A stretch of 64,000 bases of DNA, taken from positions 1 through 64,000 of the forward strand of contig CANDIF010000003.1 in NCBI GenBank assembly GCA_947384775.1. The letters run 5' to 3'. A model generated the notes under the pieces. That model saw nothing but the letters and a program-made list of their open reading frames with translations. It searched no databases and had not been told where the DNA came from. Source of the stretch: an uncultured Clostridium sp. (GTDB taxonomy: Bacteria > Bacillota > Clostridia > TANB77 > CAG-508). Position numbers and translations under genes: made by a program. Shown here one piece after another: positions 15,381 through 23,819 of the stretch (its first letter is position 1; each line of letters starts with the position of its first letter).

Positions 15381-16394
15381 TTATTCCTCTATTGTATTTT
15401 TTCCATCTTCCTCAACATATACAATTTTATATCCATCATAATTTTCCTTAATATATTCTAAAAATTCTTTTACTTTATCTTCTCCAATGTAGAATCCTTT
15501 ACCTGTATCAAGAATATTTGTTAGAAGATAGCCTTTATCTGTTAATGAAACACTTATATTTTTATATCCTAATAATGGAATATCTACACCTATATCTATG
15601 CTTTCACTAAATCTTTCTGATGAATATATAGCATTATCACTATATATATTTTCTAAATTTAGATTACTAAATAGTTTTTCCCAAATAATTTTATTATCTA
15701 CATTATAGAATTCTACATCTACATTTTCTCCTGCATCCTTATCCCAATATCTATAGTATATAGTTCCAAAAGAAGTATTTTCTTTTAAGTTTAAAGCTTC
15801 CATGAATTCACCAAGTGTATTTGGTCTGTAATATGCATTTACATATACATAATAATCTGTATCTCCTTCAAATTGAACGGCAATAGCACACTCTTTATCT
15901 ATATCTTTTATTGAATATAAATCTCCTTTTTTACTATAAGTAGTTTCAGCATATGTGTCATATCCTGTTAATGTTGCGTTTCCAATATTTTCCATTATAT
16001 TGTCTTTTGAAATTTTGGCTACTCTACTTGAATATTTATTATTATCATGTTGAACTTCTCTAAATTGCTGACTAATAGACATTTCATCCCATTTTGGAAT
16101 TCTTGCAATTTCATCAATAGTTTTATTATCTTTCTTAACTTCTTTTATAATCCAGCCATCTTTCTTTGAAATAGTAATGTCTGGTTTTTGGGTAAATATG
16201 CCACTTTCATAAACTCCTATAACTGCAATAATCATAACACAAATTGGAGCAAGAATATATTTTAATTTTAAATTTCTCATAATATCTACCTTTATTTTTG
16301 GTTTAATTCGATTTCTTTCTTTTATATCATTTGTTTCTACTAAATATTTATCATCAATATTTCCAATGGCTTTTAATAAATCTCTATTATTCAT
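15381..16394 (-). CDS. Putative membrane anti-sigma factor
   Basis: 337 residues from the ATG at 16392-16394. GGAGGTTTAT sits immediately upstream, inside the end of the sigma gene; an in-frame upstream start was rejected. The N-terminal about 40 residues are cytoplasmic and charged ('MNNRDLLKAIGNIDDKYLVETND'). One membrane helix (about 45-66) follows, then about 270 extracytoplasmic residues without recognised motifs. It overlaps the ECF sigma gene by 8 bp, so is translationally coupled. This layout is that of a one-pass anti-sigma factor that holds its sigma until an envelope signal arrives. The name is inferred from context. Confidence 0.7.
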   Translation of the reverse strand: MNNRDLLKAIGNIDDKYLVETNDIKERNRIKPKIKVDIMRNLKLKYILAPICVMIIAVIGVYESGIFTQKPDITISKKDGWIIKEVKKDNKTIDEIARIPKWDEMSISQQFREVQHDNNKYSSRVAKISKDNIMENIGNATLTGYDTYAETTYSKKGDLYSIKDIDKECAIAVQFEGDTDYYVYVNAYYRPNTLGEFMEALNLKENTSFGTIYYRYWDKDAGENVDVEFYNVDNKIIWEKLFSNLNLENIYSDNAIYSSERFSESIDIGVDIPLLGYKNISVSLTDKGYLLTNILDTGKGFYIGEDKVKEFLEYIKENYDGYKIVYVEEDGKNTIEE

Positions 16395-16944
16395 ATAAAC
16401 CACCTTCTTTCAAATAATCTTTAAGTTGATTTCTAATCCTCATTAATATAGCTTTTGTATTGCTTTCACTTATTTTATTATTAGAAGAAATTTCTTTAAT
16501 CGAATATAAATACCAATACCTTTCTAAAAAAATTTTTCTTTTATTTTGCGATAATTTTGCCAAAAAAGCATTAAGCATTTTAATTAAATCATTATATTTT
16601 AATTGTTCCTCTACATTGTTGTTTGAAGAAATACATTCGTTTAATTCCTCAAGAGCAATTTCTAGTGTATAATCTCTCTTTTTAGCCTTTTTTCTTTCAT
16701 ATTGATTTATAGCCAAGTTTCTTGCAATTTTGCCTAAATATACTTTTAATACGTTTGGTCTTTGTGGAGGAATACTATTCCATGTCTTTAAGTATGTATC
16801 ATTAACACATTCCTTAGATTCTTCTTTGTTTTGTAATATATTAAATGAAATTGTATTACAATATTTTCCATACTTTTTATCTGTTTCTAATATTGCTCTT
16901 TCTTGTCTATTCCAATATAAATCTATTATTTCTTCATCTTCCAT
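16387..16944 (-). CDS. ECF-type RNA polymerase sigma factor
   Basis: 185 residues from the ATG at 16942-16944, preceded by AAGGGGGAAAAG; an in-frame ATG 42 bp upstream lacks a site. Sigma region 2 is visible at about 20-85 ('NILQNKEESKECVNDTYLKTWNSIPP...VYLGKIARNLAINQYER'). Region 4 is at about 115-180 ('LSQNKRKIFLERYWYLYSIKEISSNNKISESNTKAILMRIRNQLKDYL'). It directs transcription of an unknown regulon and is paired with the membrane anti-sigma protein that overlaps its end. Confidence 0.9.
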   Translation of the reverse strand: MEDEEIIDLYWNRQERAILETDKKYGKYCNTISFNILQNKEESKECVNDTYLKTWNSIPPQRPNVLKVYLGKIARNLAINQYERKKAKKRDYTLEIALEELNECISSNNNVEEQLKYNDLIKMLNAFLAKLSQNKRKIFLERYWYLYSIKEISSNNKISESNTKAILMRIRNQLKDYLKEGGLYE

Positions 16945-17046
16945 CTTTTCCCCCTTTCTATCTATAAAGACAGAAATTATTTTCATTGGTTACATTTTTT
17001 TAGAAAAATTGAGCAAGATTTTTCACTTGCTCATATTATAGTTCGT

Positions 17047-17468
17047 TTATATTCCAAATTCTTTTGCATACTTTACCGTGCCTATTATTTCTTTATCTAT
17101 GTTATTCAATTTTATAGCCATAAATTTTTCATTTGGTATTTCAAATGGTGCTTTTATTCCATATTGTATCGCAGGAACATAACCACTTTTAGGGTAATAA
17201 TTCTCACTACCTAAAACAATAGAATAGTGATATCCTAATCTTTTAGCTATTTTATGACCTTCTTCTATTAATTTTTTTCCTATTCCTTGTTTCTGATATT
17301 CTGGTAAAATCCCTAGTGGAGCTAGAGCTAATTCTTCATGTTCTCCGATTTTTATTTTCGTAAATAATACACATTTCCATCACTATGCTCTGCTGTTGCA
17401 AATGCCATTTTTACTACATTATATACTTCTTCATAATCTTTTTTTATTTCTTGCCTTATTACTACCAT
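17047..17468 (-). pseudogene. GNAT acetyltransferase with internal deletion and frameshift
   Basis: The ATG at 17466-17468 opens 'MVVIRQEIKKDYEEVYNVVKMAFATAEHSDGN', which is the N-terminus of a YhbS-type GNAT. The frame ends soon after. From about 17360 another frame continues the same family: 'FTKIKIGEHEELALAPLGILPEYQKQGIGKKLIEEGH', then 'YYPKSGYVPAIQYGIKAPFEIPNEKFMAIKL', to a TAA at 17047-17049. About 35-40 residues between the two parts are missing. The deletion plus phase change kills the gene. Confidence 0.85.
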
Positions 17469-17498
17469 TGTTAATCCTTTCTATAAATTATAGTTCTT

Positions 17499-17756
17499 TT
17501 AGTCTTTCCATTGGTTTGTAAATGCTTTTAAATCTTTTTTTGTTTCTTCTGATAGCTGATTATATTCAGTATCACTAATTGCTCCTTCAAGAGTATATAG
17601 ATGCATTAAACATATTTCTGGATACTTCAATTTTAATCTAAACCAAGTATCTTTACTCCCAATTTTTTTCAGTTCTTCTGCTGAATTTATACCTATTGAT
17701 TTTAGTTTTCTTTCAATTTCTTTTCCAATATTTTTTAGTGAACTTAATTCTGCCAT
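17499..17756 (-). CDS. TfoX C-terminal-like domain protein
   Basis: 85 residues. 'LSSLKNIGKEIERKLKSIGINSAEELKKIGSKDTWFRLKLKYPEICLMHLYTLEGAISDTEYNQLSEETKKDLKAF' matches the stand-alone TfoX/Sxy C-terminal domain, a helix-hairpin-helix-like fold. In Gammaproteobacteria full-length TfoX controls competence. In Firmicutes the isolated domain is common and its role is unknown. GGAGATTCAAAA precedes the ATG. It is a lone gene between the decayed GNAT and the ABC operon terminator. Confidence 0.8.
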   Translation of the reverse strand: MAELSSLKNIGKEIERKLKSIGINSAEELKKIGSKDTWFRLKLKYPEICLMHLYTLEGAISDTEYNQLSEETKKDLKAFTNQWKD

Positions 17757-17826
17757 TTTTGAATCTCCTTTAGTTATTATATTTTATCTATTAGACCCCT
17801 GAATTACTATTTTACTTGCCTACATA

Positions 17827-17868
17827 ATAGCATAAAAGGAAGAATTTATCAAATGATAAATTCTTCCT
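17827..17868 (-). terminator. Repeated intrinsic terminator, copy 2
   Basis: Identical over 42 bp to 15309-15350. It lies 9 bp past the stop at 17878 and ends the GntR-ABC operon. Confidence 0.85.
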
Positions 17869-17877
17869 TTTTATAAT

Positions 17878-18510
17878 TTACAATTCTTTATGCTTATATA
17901 TTTTATTTGATATTAGATATGAAATGCTCAATAATATTAAAGAGCCTATTGGAACTGCTATATATACATATTCTTCTAATCCATTTACCATATTTACAAT
18001 GGATGTCATATCAATAAATCTTGAAATTAAAGCTATCACTGCCGCTCCACCAAATACTAATGCAAATAGTATTATTCTTCCATTTGTAGCACCAAATTTA
18101 AATATTATTGGGTAAAGTAAAGAAATTATTATAACAGAAGATAATATTGTTCCCATTAATGAGCTAACTATTTCTTCTAAGTTTACAGCATTTGTTTTAA
18201 TGTAGCTAAATCCTATTGATATAACTAATGTTACTATCATTAATATAATTGTTAAAATAAGTGAGGCTATATATTTTGCTCTAACTACATTTTTTCTTCC
18301 ATTTGGCAATGTTACTGCATAAGAATTCCACTGATTAAAATCGTCATAGCTAAATGTTGATATAAATAACATTATTCCTATTAATGGAACTATAAATGTA
18401 ACATCAAAAGTTCCTTGAAATGCCATCACTAAATATATTATGAATACGATAGCCATTGATTTTGCATTTGCTTTTATAAGTAAAAAATCCTTTTTTATTA
18501 ATCCTAACAT
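17878..18510 (-). CDS. ABC-2 type transporter permease
   Basis: 210 residues with six predicted membrane helices and no ATPase motif. It starts 'MLGLIKKDFLLIKANAKSMAIVFIIYLVMAF' and includes 'FSYDDFNQWNSYAVTLPNGRKNVVRAKYIAS', the loop typical of ABC-2 permeases in GntR-linked (ytrA-like/BcrB) operons. It overlaps the ATPase gene by 7 bp and forms a transporter with it, probably for a peptide antibiotic or an envelope compound. Confidence 0.85.
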   Translation of the reverse strand: MLGLIKKDFLLIKANAKSMAIVFIIYLVMAFQGTFDVTFIVPLIGIMLFISTFSYDDFNQWNSYAVTLPNGRKNVVRAKYIASLILTIILMIVTLVISIGFSYIKTNAVNLEEIVSSLMGTILSSVIIISLLYPIIFKFGATNGRIILFALVFGGAAVIALISRFIDMTSIVNMVNGLEEYVYIAVPIGSLILLSISYLISNKIYKHKEL

Positions 18511-19370
18511 ACCTTTTCCCCCTTAATTACTAATACCATTAAATCTTCAAGTGTAATTCTATCTATTACACATCCAACATATTTTCTACTTGCTTGTTCT
18601 TTATTACTAACTAATATTTCATAAGCATATTTTGTTTTCCTATATGATACAATGTCTTCTTTATCAATATTTGAAAAATAATCAATATCACATTTTAAAA
18701 TTCCATAGTTATCAATTATCTCATCTCTTGATTTCTGCATTACTTTTTTTCCTTTATCAATAAATATAATTTCATCTGCAATATGCTCTAAATCACTTGT
18801 TATGTGTGTTGATAATAGTATAGAATGTTCTTCATCTTGTATGAATTTTTGAAATATCTCTAATACTTCAGATCGAACAACTGGATCTAATCCACTTGTT
18901 GGTTCATCTAAGATTAGTAGTTTTGGTTTATGTGCTAATGCTGTTACTATTTCTAACTTTTTTCTCATTCCTTTTGACATTGATTTTAAAGGTTTGCTAT
19001 CTGGTAAATCAAATTCTTTCAAATATGAGAAATATAATTTGCTGTCCCAATTTTTGTATATGTCTTTCATAGACTTATTTATGTCTTTAGCATTTAGTAT
19101 TTCTGGAAAAAACATATTATCCAAAACTACACCTATATCTTCTTTTATAGATTTTTCCTGCTTTTTGTAATCTTTTCCAAATATCTTTACTTCTCCATTA
19201 TCTATTTTAATAATATTTAACATTGACTTTATAAGTGTTGTTTTTCCTGCACCATTTTCTCCAATAAGTCCTACTATAACTCCCTTAGGAATACTTAAAC
19301 TTATTTCTCCTAATTTAAATTTATCATCATATTTCTTTTCCAAGTGTTTAATTTCTATAATATTATCCAT
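18504..19370 (-). CDS. ABC transporter ATP-binding protein
   Basis: 288 residues. Walker A GENGAGKTT (about 37-45), signature MSKGMRKKLEI and Walker B LLILDEPTSGLDP are all intact, with the H-loop in 'ILLSTHITSDLEHIADEI'. A C-terminal extension of about 70 residues is typical of ABC-2 drug or lantibiotic-type exporters. It overlaps the permease by 7 bp and the GntR stop codon by 1 bp, so the three are one translationally coupled operon. Confidence 0.9.
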   Translation of the reverse strand: MDNIIEIKHLEKKYDDKFKLGEISLSIPKGVIVGLIGENGAGKTTLIKSMLNIIKIDNGEVKIFGKDYKKQEKSIKEDIGVVLDNMFFPEILNAKDINKSMKDIYKNWDSKLYFSYLKEFDLPDSKPLKSMSKGMRKKLEIVTALAHKPKLLILDEPTSGLDPVVRSEVLEIFQKFIQDEEHSILLSTHITSDLEHIADEIIFIDKGKKVMQKSRDEIIDNYGILKCDIDYFSNIDKEDIVSYRKTKYAYEILVSNKEQASRKYVGCVIDRITLEDLMVLVIKGEKVC

Positions 19371-19747
19371 TACTCTTCCTCCCTATAAAACATTTTAAAC
19401 ATTTCAATTATGTCTTCTTCTCCTATATCAAATCTTTTTGAAATGGCAACTATTTTTTCTATATATGTTTCTATATCCCTTTGTGCTTGTTCTTTTGCAA
19501 GTTCTGTATTTTTAGGTGCTACAAAAGTTCCTTTTCCTTGTATAGATTTTAAATATCCTTCTTTTTCTAATTCGTCATAGGCTTTTTTTATTGTCATAGC
19601 ACTTATTTTTATATCTCCAGCTAATACTCTGATAGATGGTAATAGTTCATCTTCTTTCAGCTCTCCTTCTAGTATTTGATTTATAATGGATTTCTTTATT
19701 TGTTCATATATTGGAACAGAACTGCTATTACTTATTATCATCTTCAT
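19370..19747 (-). CDS. GntR family (YtrA-type) transcriptional repressor
   Basis: 125 residues. A winged helix (about 10-75) reads 'PIYEQIKKSIINQILEGELKEDELLPSIRVLAGDIKISAMTIKKAYDELEKEGYLKSIQGKGTFVAP', with a short helical tail for dimerisation as in the YtrA branch. It is the first gene of the ABC operon. GGAGGCGATAAT supports the start. A TGTTATA / TATAACA palindrome overlaps the -10 of its promoter, so it most likely represses itself and the transporter until an envelope-active compound is present. Confidence 0.9.
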   Translation of the reverse strand: MKMIISNSSSVPIYEQIKKSIINQILEGELKEDELLPSIRVLAGDIKISAMTIKKAYDELEKEGYLKSIQGKGTFVAPKNTELAKEQAQRDIETYIEKIVAISKRFDIGEEDIIEMFKMFYREEE

Positions 19748-19761
19748 ATTATCGCCTCCTA

Positions 19762-19798
19762 TGTTATACAGTATATAACACTATATAACAGTTGTCAA
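19762..19798 (-). promoter_or_regulatory. GntR operon promoter with overlapping operator
   Basis: On the complement: -35 TTGACA (19793-19798), 17 bp, -10 TATACT (19770-19775). A perfect 7-5-7 palindrome TGTTATA / TATAACA (19762-19780) covers the -10, and a further TATATAACA half-site follows (19782-19790). Confidence 0.8.
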
Positions 19799-19830
19799 TA
19801 TTTTTATTAAATTTTTTTATTGAGAACACA

Positions 19831-19857
19831 AAAAAAGCAGATATACTCTGCTTTTTT
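19831..19857. terminator. Bidirectional terminator
   Basis: AAAAAGCAGA / TCTGCTTTTTT hairpin with A and T flanks, between the GntR promoter and the decayed genes to its right. Confidence 0.7.
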
Positions 19858-19933
19858 GACTTCCATAATTTTTACTTCTTTCTTGTAATAAATATTGAAT
19901 TAAATAATCTAATTTTTCCATTACAAACCTTTC

Positions 19934-20050
19934 CTATTTTTAATTATTAGAGATTTATTAACTGGAGCAAAAAGATTTGGAGAATTGAAAAAGTCTTTAT
20001 CTGGCATTACTCAAAAGGTTTTAACTAATAATTTAAGACAAATAAATTAA
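19934..20050 (+). pseudogene. Fragment of an HxlR-family regulator
   Basis: A rightward frame reads 'LFLIIRDLLTGAKRFGELKK', then 'SLSGITQKVLTNNLRQIN', and stops at 20048-20050. This is the central helix-turn-helix of HxlR regulators. No proper N-terminus precedes it, and the second half of the wing is gone. It abuts a flavin reductase fragment on the other strand, a common genomic partner of HxlR genes. Confidence 0.7.
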
Positions 20051-20220
20051 GAATAACATTTCCTCTTTCTTGCATAGTTCCCTATGCTACATTCATCACA
20101 TTAACACTTCCATCTTCATTATATGTTGCAACCATTAGTACAGGCATTGGAAATATTGCCTCTGTTTGCTTTATTACTTCTCTTTTGGCACATTTTGTTA
20201 TGTCACTATCGACATTTTTG
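20046..20220 (-). pseudogene. Fragment of a flavin reductase-like gene
   Basis: A leftward frame reads 'FPMPVLMVATYNEDGSVNVMNVA', then a TAG at 20082-20084 where relatives have Trp, then 'GTMQERGNVILNLF'. This is the N-terminal part of FMN-binding flavin reductase-like proteins. The rest is missing at the junction with the HxlR fragment. The upstream part of the frame has no clear start. Confidence 0.65.
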
Positions 20221-20222
20221 CA

Positions 20223-20801
20223 TTAATTTTTTATTTTCTTTATCGCCTTTAGTCCTCCACATATAAACAATGTTAATGGTAAGCAACTAATTATCATCAA
20301 TACTAAAAACATGATTAAGAATTGCACTACTGAGAAATCGCTTAAAACTGAAAGTACAGCTGAGCCTGTCCCCATGAGTAGTATTTCAATAGGTATAACT
20401 ATCATTAATACTGTTTTTAATAATACTTCCATTCTATTATATAATTCCTTTGATGTATCTACATCAGTATAAATTTTATAATCCTCTTTTGGTGTCCCTT
20501 CTACATATTCTTTTCTAAACATTGAAAATCCATTAAAGGTGTTGTCTAAAAATTCCCATCCTTGCTCACTAAACATTTCTAGATAATTTTCTCTTGCTTT
20601 GCCCTTTCTTAAAATCACTGTATTAAAATCTGCATCATATATGTATCTTTTACTCTCATCTTTCTTAAATATACTACCCGATAATAATTTTAGTTTTTCT
20701 AATTGATATCCTTGTTTTGATTGTTCGTTACATATATCTACAATTCTTTTAAACTCCCAAGCAGGACTTGTTAAGGTTATTTTCTTAATATCTTTATCCA
20801 T
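20223..20801 (-). CDS. DUF2812 domain membrane protein
   Basis: 192 residues from the ATG at 20799-20801, chosen because GGAGG followed by nine bases precedes it. The N-terminal about 115 residues are soluble ('FKRIVDICNEQSKQGYQLEKLKL...RYIYDADFNTV...FSEQGWEFLDNTFNGFSMFRKE'), the DUF2812 pattern. Two membrane helices follow (about 125-150 and 160-185). DUF2812 proteins are nearly always the partner of a PadR regulator; the function is unknown. It overlaps the PadR gene by 8 bp. Confidence 0.85.
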   Translation of the reverse strand: MDKDIKKITLTSPAWEFKRIVDICNEQSKQGYQLEKLKLLSGSIFKKDESKRYIYDADFNTVILRKGKARENYLEMFSEQGWEFLDNTFNGFSMFRKEYVEGTPKEDYKIYTDVDTSKELYNRMEVLLKTVLMIVIPIEILLMGTGSAVLSVLSDFSVVQFLIMFLVLMIISCLPLTLFICGGLKAIKKIKN

Positions 20802-21117
20802 TTTTTTCAACCTCCTTTATACTTTTTAAAATCATTTTATATCTTTCAATTTCATTTTTTAAAACATCTTCTCCTTCTTTAGTAATTTTATATTTTCTTC
20901 GTTTTGAATATTTACCATCTTCTGTAGCTAGTTCTTCCACCCAACCTTTTTTCATCATTTTACTTATTGCTGTATACATTGTGGCAGATCCGATATTTAC
21001 TTTACCTTTTGTAATTTCTTTTGTGTTTTTCATTATGGCATATCCATAATCTATTTTCTTACTTAAATTTAATAATATATAAAAATAGCTTTCTGTTAAT
21101 GGTTCATAATTATCCAT
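20794..21117 (-). CDS. PadR family transcriptional regulator
   Basis: 107 residues from the ATG at 21115-21117, which follows GGAGG at a spacing of 8; an in-frame GTG 9 bp upstream was rejected. The PadR winged helix reads 'LTESYFYILLNLSKKIDYGYAIMKNTKEITKGKVNIGSATMYTAISKMMKKGWVEEL', then 'RRKYKITKEGEDVLKNEIERYKMIL'. It probably represses its own operon through the palindrome that covers the promoter, together with the DUF2812 membrane protein. Confidence 0.92.
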   Translation of the reverse strand: MDNYEPLTESYFYILLNLSKKIDYGYAIMKNTKEITKGKVNIGSATMYTAISKMMKKGWVEELATEDGKYSKRRKYKITKEGEDVLKNEIERYKMILKSIKEVEKNG

Positions 21118-21155
21118 CTTTACCACCTCCTGTAAAACTTATCTTTATTAATTAT

Positions 21156-21189
21156 ATTATACCTCAATATATGTCGTATGTCAACATAT
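21156..21189 (-). promoter_or_regulatory. PadR promoter with ATGT/ACAT operator
   Basis: On the complement: -35 TTGACA (21179-21184), 17 bp, -10 TATAAT (21156-21161). A palindrome ATATGT-N9-ACATAT (21169-21189) covers the -35 and matches the usual PadR site form. Confidence 0.8.
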
Positions 21190-21220
21190 GTCTTTCTCTG
21201 ATATATAGTTGTCACAAAAA

Positions 21221-21250
21221 AGAAGAATCTATCGGATGATAAATTCTTCT
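21221..21250 (-). terminator. Terminator of the lipoprotein cluster, diverged copy of the repeated hairpin
   Basis: AGAAGAATTTATCATC / GATAGATTCTTCT stem with a T-run on the complement. It follows the stop codon at 21253-21255 directly. Stem and 5' flank (TAAACGATTAGTA) are shared with the copy at 15309-15350. Confidence 0.8.
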
Positions 21251-21252
21251 TA

Positions 21253-21873
21253 CTAATCGTTTATTTCTCTTGATATGCGTATGTAAATGAACTTCCGCGT
21301 TAGTAAAAGTACGTCATCTCCATAAGCAAAATATTCCAAAGGTTCACTATCATTAAGAATAATAGTATTATTTTTAATACTATAAGTTCCAGAACGATTT
21401 TTGCTTACTTCTTGATTTGTTGATGTATATGTATATGTTCCATCTTCTTTTAAATTAATAGTAATATTTGAAAAAGCCATACTTGTTTCTATTAATTCAC
21501 TACAATTTCCAGTATAATTTCCGTAGTGTAAAACATAGTTTCCAAGATTAAATGTTTTTTCTTTCTGAGGTTCTTCTATTGTTTCATTTTTTGTTACTAC
21601 TTGATTTACTTCCTCAGATACATTAGTTTCGTTTATTTGATTAGTTTCTGGAATTTCATTTTTCTTATCAGCTTGTTTCTTTTCATTTTTTGTGCTATTT
21701 TTTTGATTATTATCATCAGTATCGATTGCATTATCATTATTTATTTTATTATTAACATTAGAAGCTGGAACATTGTTTATACTATTTTCATCATTTTGTT
21801 TGCATCCTGTTAAACAAAATAACATTGTAATTAGTAGTAATATTACTCCTAAATATAAAATTTTATTTTTCAT
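21253..21873 (-). CDS. Lipoprotein with a C-terminal domain shared with a WG-repeat lipoprotein
   Basis: 206 residues. A lipoprotein signal peptide ends in LTGC (Cys24). A long Asn/Lys/Glu-rich linker reaches about residue 108. A compact beta-rich domain follows ('LGNYVLHYGNYTGNCSELIETSM...ITINLKEDGTYTYTS...GTYSIKNNTIILND'). The start of this domain resembles the C-terminal domain of the lipoprotein at 23820-25406 ('LGNIFVKYGTYNGDAAVMG'). It is probably a surface protein of the same system. Spacing suggests it is the last gene of the cluster. The function is not known. Confidence 0.7.
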   Translation of the reverse strand: MKNKILYLGVILLLITMLFCLTGCKQNDENSINNVPASNVNNKINNDNAIDTDDNNQKNSTKNEKKQADKKNEIPETNQINETNVSEEVNQVVTKNETIEEPQKEKTFNLGNYVLHYGNYTGNCSELIETSMAFSNITINLKEDGTYTYTSTNQEVSKNRSGTYSIKNNTIILNDSEPLEYFAYGDDVLLLTRKFIYIRISREIND

Positions 21874-21954
21874 TTTTTCTCCCTTTTTTTATTGATTTTT
21901 AAATATTCAAAAAAATTATTTGTAAATTATAAAATATTTTTCTCCATATTTATA

Positions 21955-22746
21955 TTATTTTTTTAAATGACTACTAGTACCATTACTATTTTCTCTTGAT
22001 TTTCCTTTATAATTTAAGTTTTCATCGTAGTATGATGTATATCCATTACTATTCTTTTCACTTTGTCCTTCATAGTTTAACTTACTATCAAAATATTTTT
22101 CATTTCCTATGCTACCTTTTTCTGATTTTCCAACATATTTCATATTTTCATTCCAGTAAGTTGTTTCTCCTGTTTTTTCATTATATCTTGATATGCCAAT
22201 TGTTCTACCACTTGCATCTTGATAAATTTTACTACCATCAGATCTGTTAAAGGTAGTTTTTGTATTACCAATTAAAGAACCAACATTATCAACACTTGCA
22301 CTCGAATCAAGCAGAGTTCCATTAGATAATGTACCAACAAAAGATGCAAATATAAGAATTAATAGTTTATCAAAGTAAGCAATACATACACACAAAAGAA
22401 TAATCTGAATAATTCCCATTTTTTCTAATCCTAATAAACTACTTGCACACGCTAAAATGAAAAATCCTATAAATACTGATAATCTACTTATAGTATTAAA
22501 TAGTTGTGTGTTTTCAGGTCTACCCTTTTTCTTTATAATCCATAAAATAAAATTACAAATTAATCTATATAAAACTGGAACAACAGCAAGACCTATAACA
22601 GCATTACCATCCCATATATTTAAACTTATAATTATTGGAATTATTGTGAATATTCCCAAAATTACTGTAAATTTATTATTCATAAATCCGAATTTTATTT
22701 TACTTGTTAAATCACTGAAGTGTTTTTTTAACTTAATTTTACCCAT
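21955..22746 (-). CDS. Membrane protein with C-terminal tyrosine-rich repeats
   Basis: 263 residues: about four membrane helices between 28 and 140, then a soluble tail. The last 65 residues are three repeats of about 20 residues with the pattern Y-(W/F/Y)-(N/D)-x-N/K-x-x-Y-x-G-(K/Q)-S-E-K/N-x-S-x-G, for example 'YWNENMKYVGKSEKGSIGNE' and 'YYDENLNYKGKSRENSNG'. Such repeats resemble MORN- or WG-like beta-hairpin repeats but match neither exactly. It lies between two lipoprotein genes of the same cluster. Function unknown. Confidence 0.6.
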   Translation of the reverse strand: MGKIKLKKHFSDLTSKIKFGFMNNKFTVILGIFTIIPIIISLNIWDGNAVIGLAVVPVLYRLICNFILWIIKKKGRPENTQLFNTISRLSVFIGFFILACASSLLGLEKMGIIQIILLCVCIAYFDKLLILIFASFVGTLSNGTLLDSSASVDNVGSLIGNTKTTFNRSDGSKIYQDASGRTIGISRYNEKTGETTYWNENMKYVGKSEKGSIGNEKYFDSKLNYEGQSEKNSNGYTSYYDENLNYKGKSRENSNGTSSHLKK

Positions 22747-22771
22747 AAATTTTCACTTCCATTAAATTTTC

Positions 22772-23803
22772 TCAAAAAGTATCTACTAAAATGCTTCCAT
22801 CAGCATTTAATACTTGATGTTTACCATCTTCTAGAGTTACCACCCATTTACCATCTAATAATAATTGATAAGATTTATAAACAGTATCATTAATTTTTTG
22901 TCCTTCACTATTTACTAAATACCAAGGATTAGTATAAGTTTCTTCTCTAACCATAGCTACATTGCTACTATTGAATTCTGAAGTTTCATAGTAATTAAAA
23001 CCTGTTAATAATTCTTTATCTCTATTGATTATTGCATATCCTTCTTTACTTTTGGCGAAAGCGTAATCATTATCATTAGGTTTAGTTATTTGCCAATATG
23101 TTTTATCTCCTATTTGATTTCCTTGCTCATCAATCAAGATATAAGCATTAGATAATACAGCATTTTCTACTACTGCAATACCATTAGCATTAAAACCTGT
23201 TCCATTAGAACCAAACTTTTTATCATCAAATGCTAATGAACCATCTAATTTAATATATTGCATTCCAGAATCACAAACAACTCCAACTATTCCACTTTTA
23301 GAAATATCTGTCATTCTAGTATATTTTCCATCCGGAATAATAACTTTTTGTTCTTTATCTATTAGCATTTTAGAGTTATATGTTTTAGTACCAGTACCAC
23401 CCTTGTTTTCTGTTTCTATTACTGCATAGCCATTATAAAATGATTTAGTCCCATGCCCATATTTGTCTTCAATTACTAATTCTCCTTTTTTATTTATAAA
23501 ACCTACTACATAACTTTTATTAGAAGTCCAAACCTTTGCTAAACCTGTTTCAGGGTCAAAACCAGAGGCAGATATATATTTAGGCTCGATTACCCATTTC
23601 CCTTTATTATCTACATACCCAAACTTACCTGATTGCTCATCTTTTACGGGATATAATGCTACGTCTTGACTACTATTTGATGAATTTTTCCCTTCTTCAT
23701 TATTTTTTTCAGTTGACTTATTGCCACAACCTGTTAAAGTTACTAGCATTACCATAAAAATTGCCATTATTCCTAAAGTTAAAATCTTCTTTTTCATTAT
23801 CAT
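22772..23803 (-). CDS. WG-repeat lipoprotein
   Basis: 343 residues. The signal peptide ends in LTGC (about Cys26). A low-complexity linker is followed by WG-type repeats: 'YPVKDEQSGKFGYVDNKGKWVIEPKY', 'LAKVWTSNKSYVVGFINKKGELVIEDKYG', 'YAFAKSKEGYAIINRDKELL' and more diverged copies. WG repeats form beta-hairpins of a propeller-like or solenoid surface fold of unknown role. It follows another WG lipoprotein by 16 bp, so the two are one operon. The exact start is uncertain by two codons (ATG-ATA-ATG). Confidence 0.8.
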   Translation of the reverse strand: MIMKKKILTLGIMAIFMVMLVTLTGCGNKSTEKNNEEGKNSSNSSQDVALYPVKDEQSGKFGYVDNKGKWVIEPKYISASGFDPETGLAKVWTSNKSYVVGFINKKGELVIEDKYGHGTKSFYNGYAVIETENKGGTGTKTYNSKMLIDKEQKVIIPDGKYTRMTDISKSGIVGVVCDSGMQYIKLDGSLAFDDKKFGSNGTGFNANGIAVVENAVLSNAYILIDEQGNQIGDKTYWQITKPNDNDYAFAKSKEGYAIINRDKELLTGFNYYETSEFNSSNVAMVREETYTNPWYLVNSEGQKINDTVYKSYQLLLDGKWVVTLEDGKHQVLNADGSILVDTF

Positions 23804-23819
23804 ATCATCCTTTCAAAAT

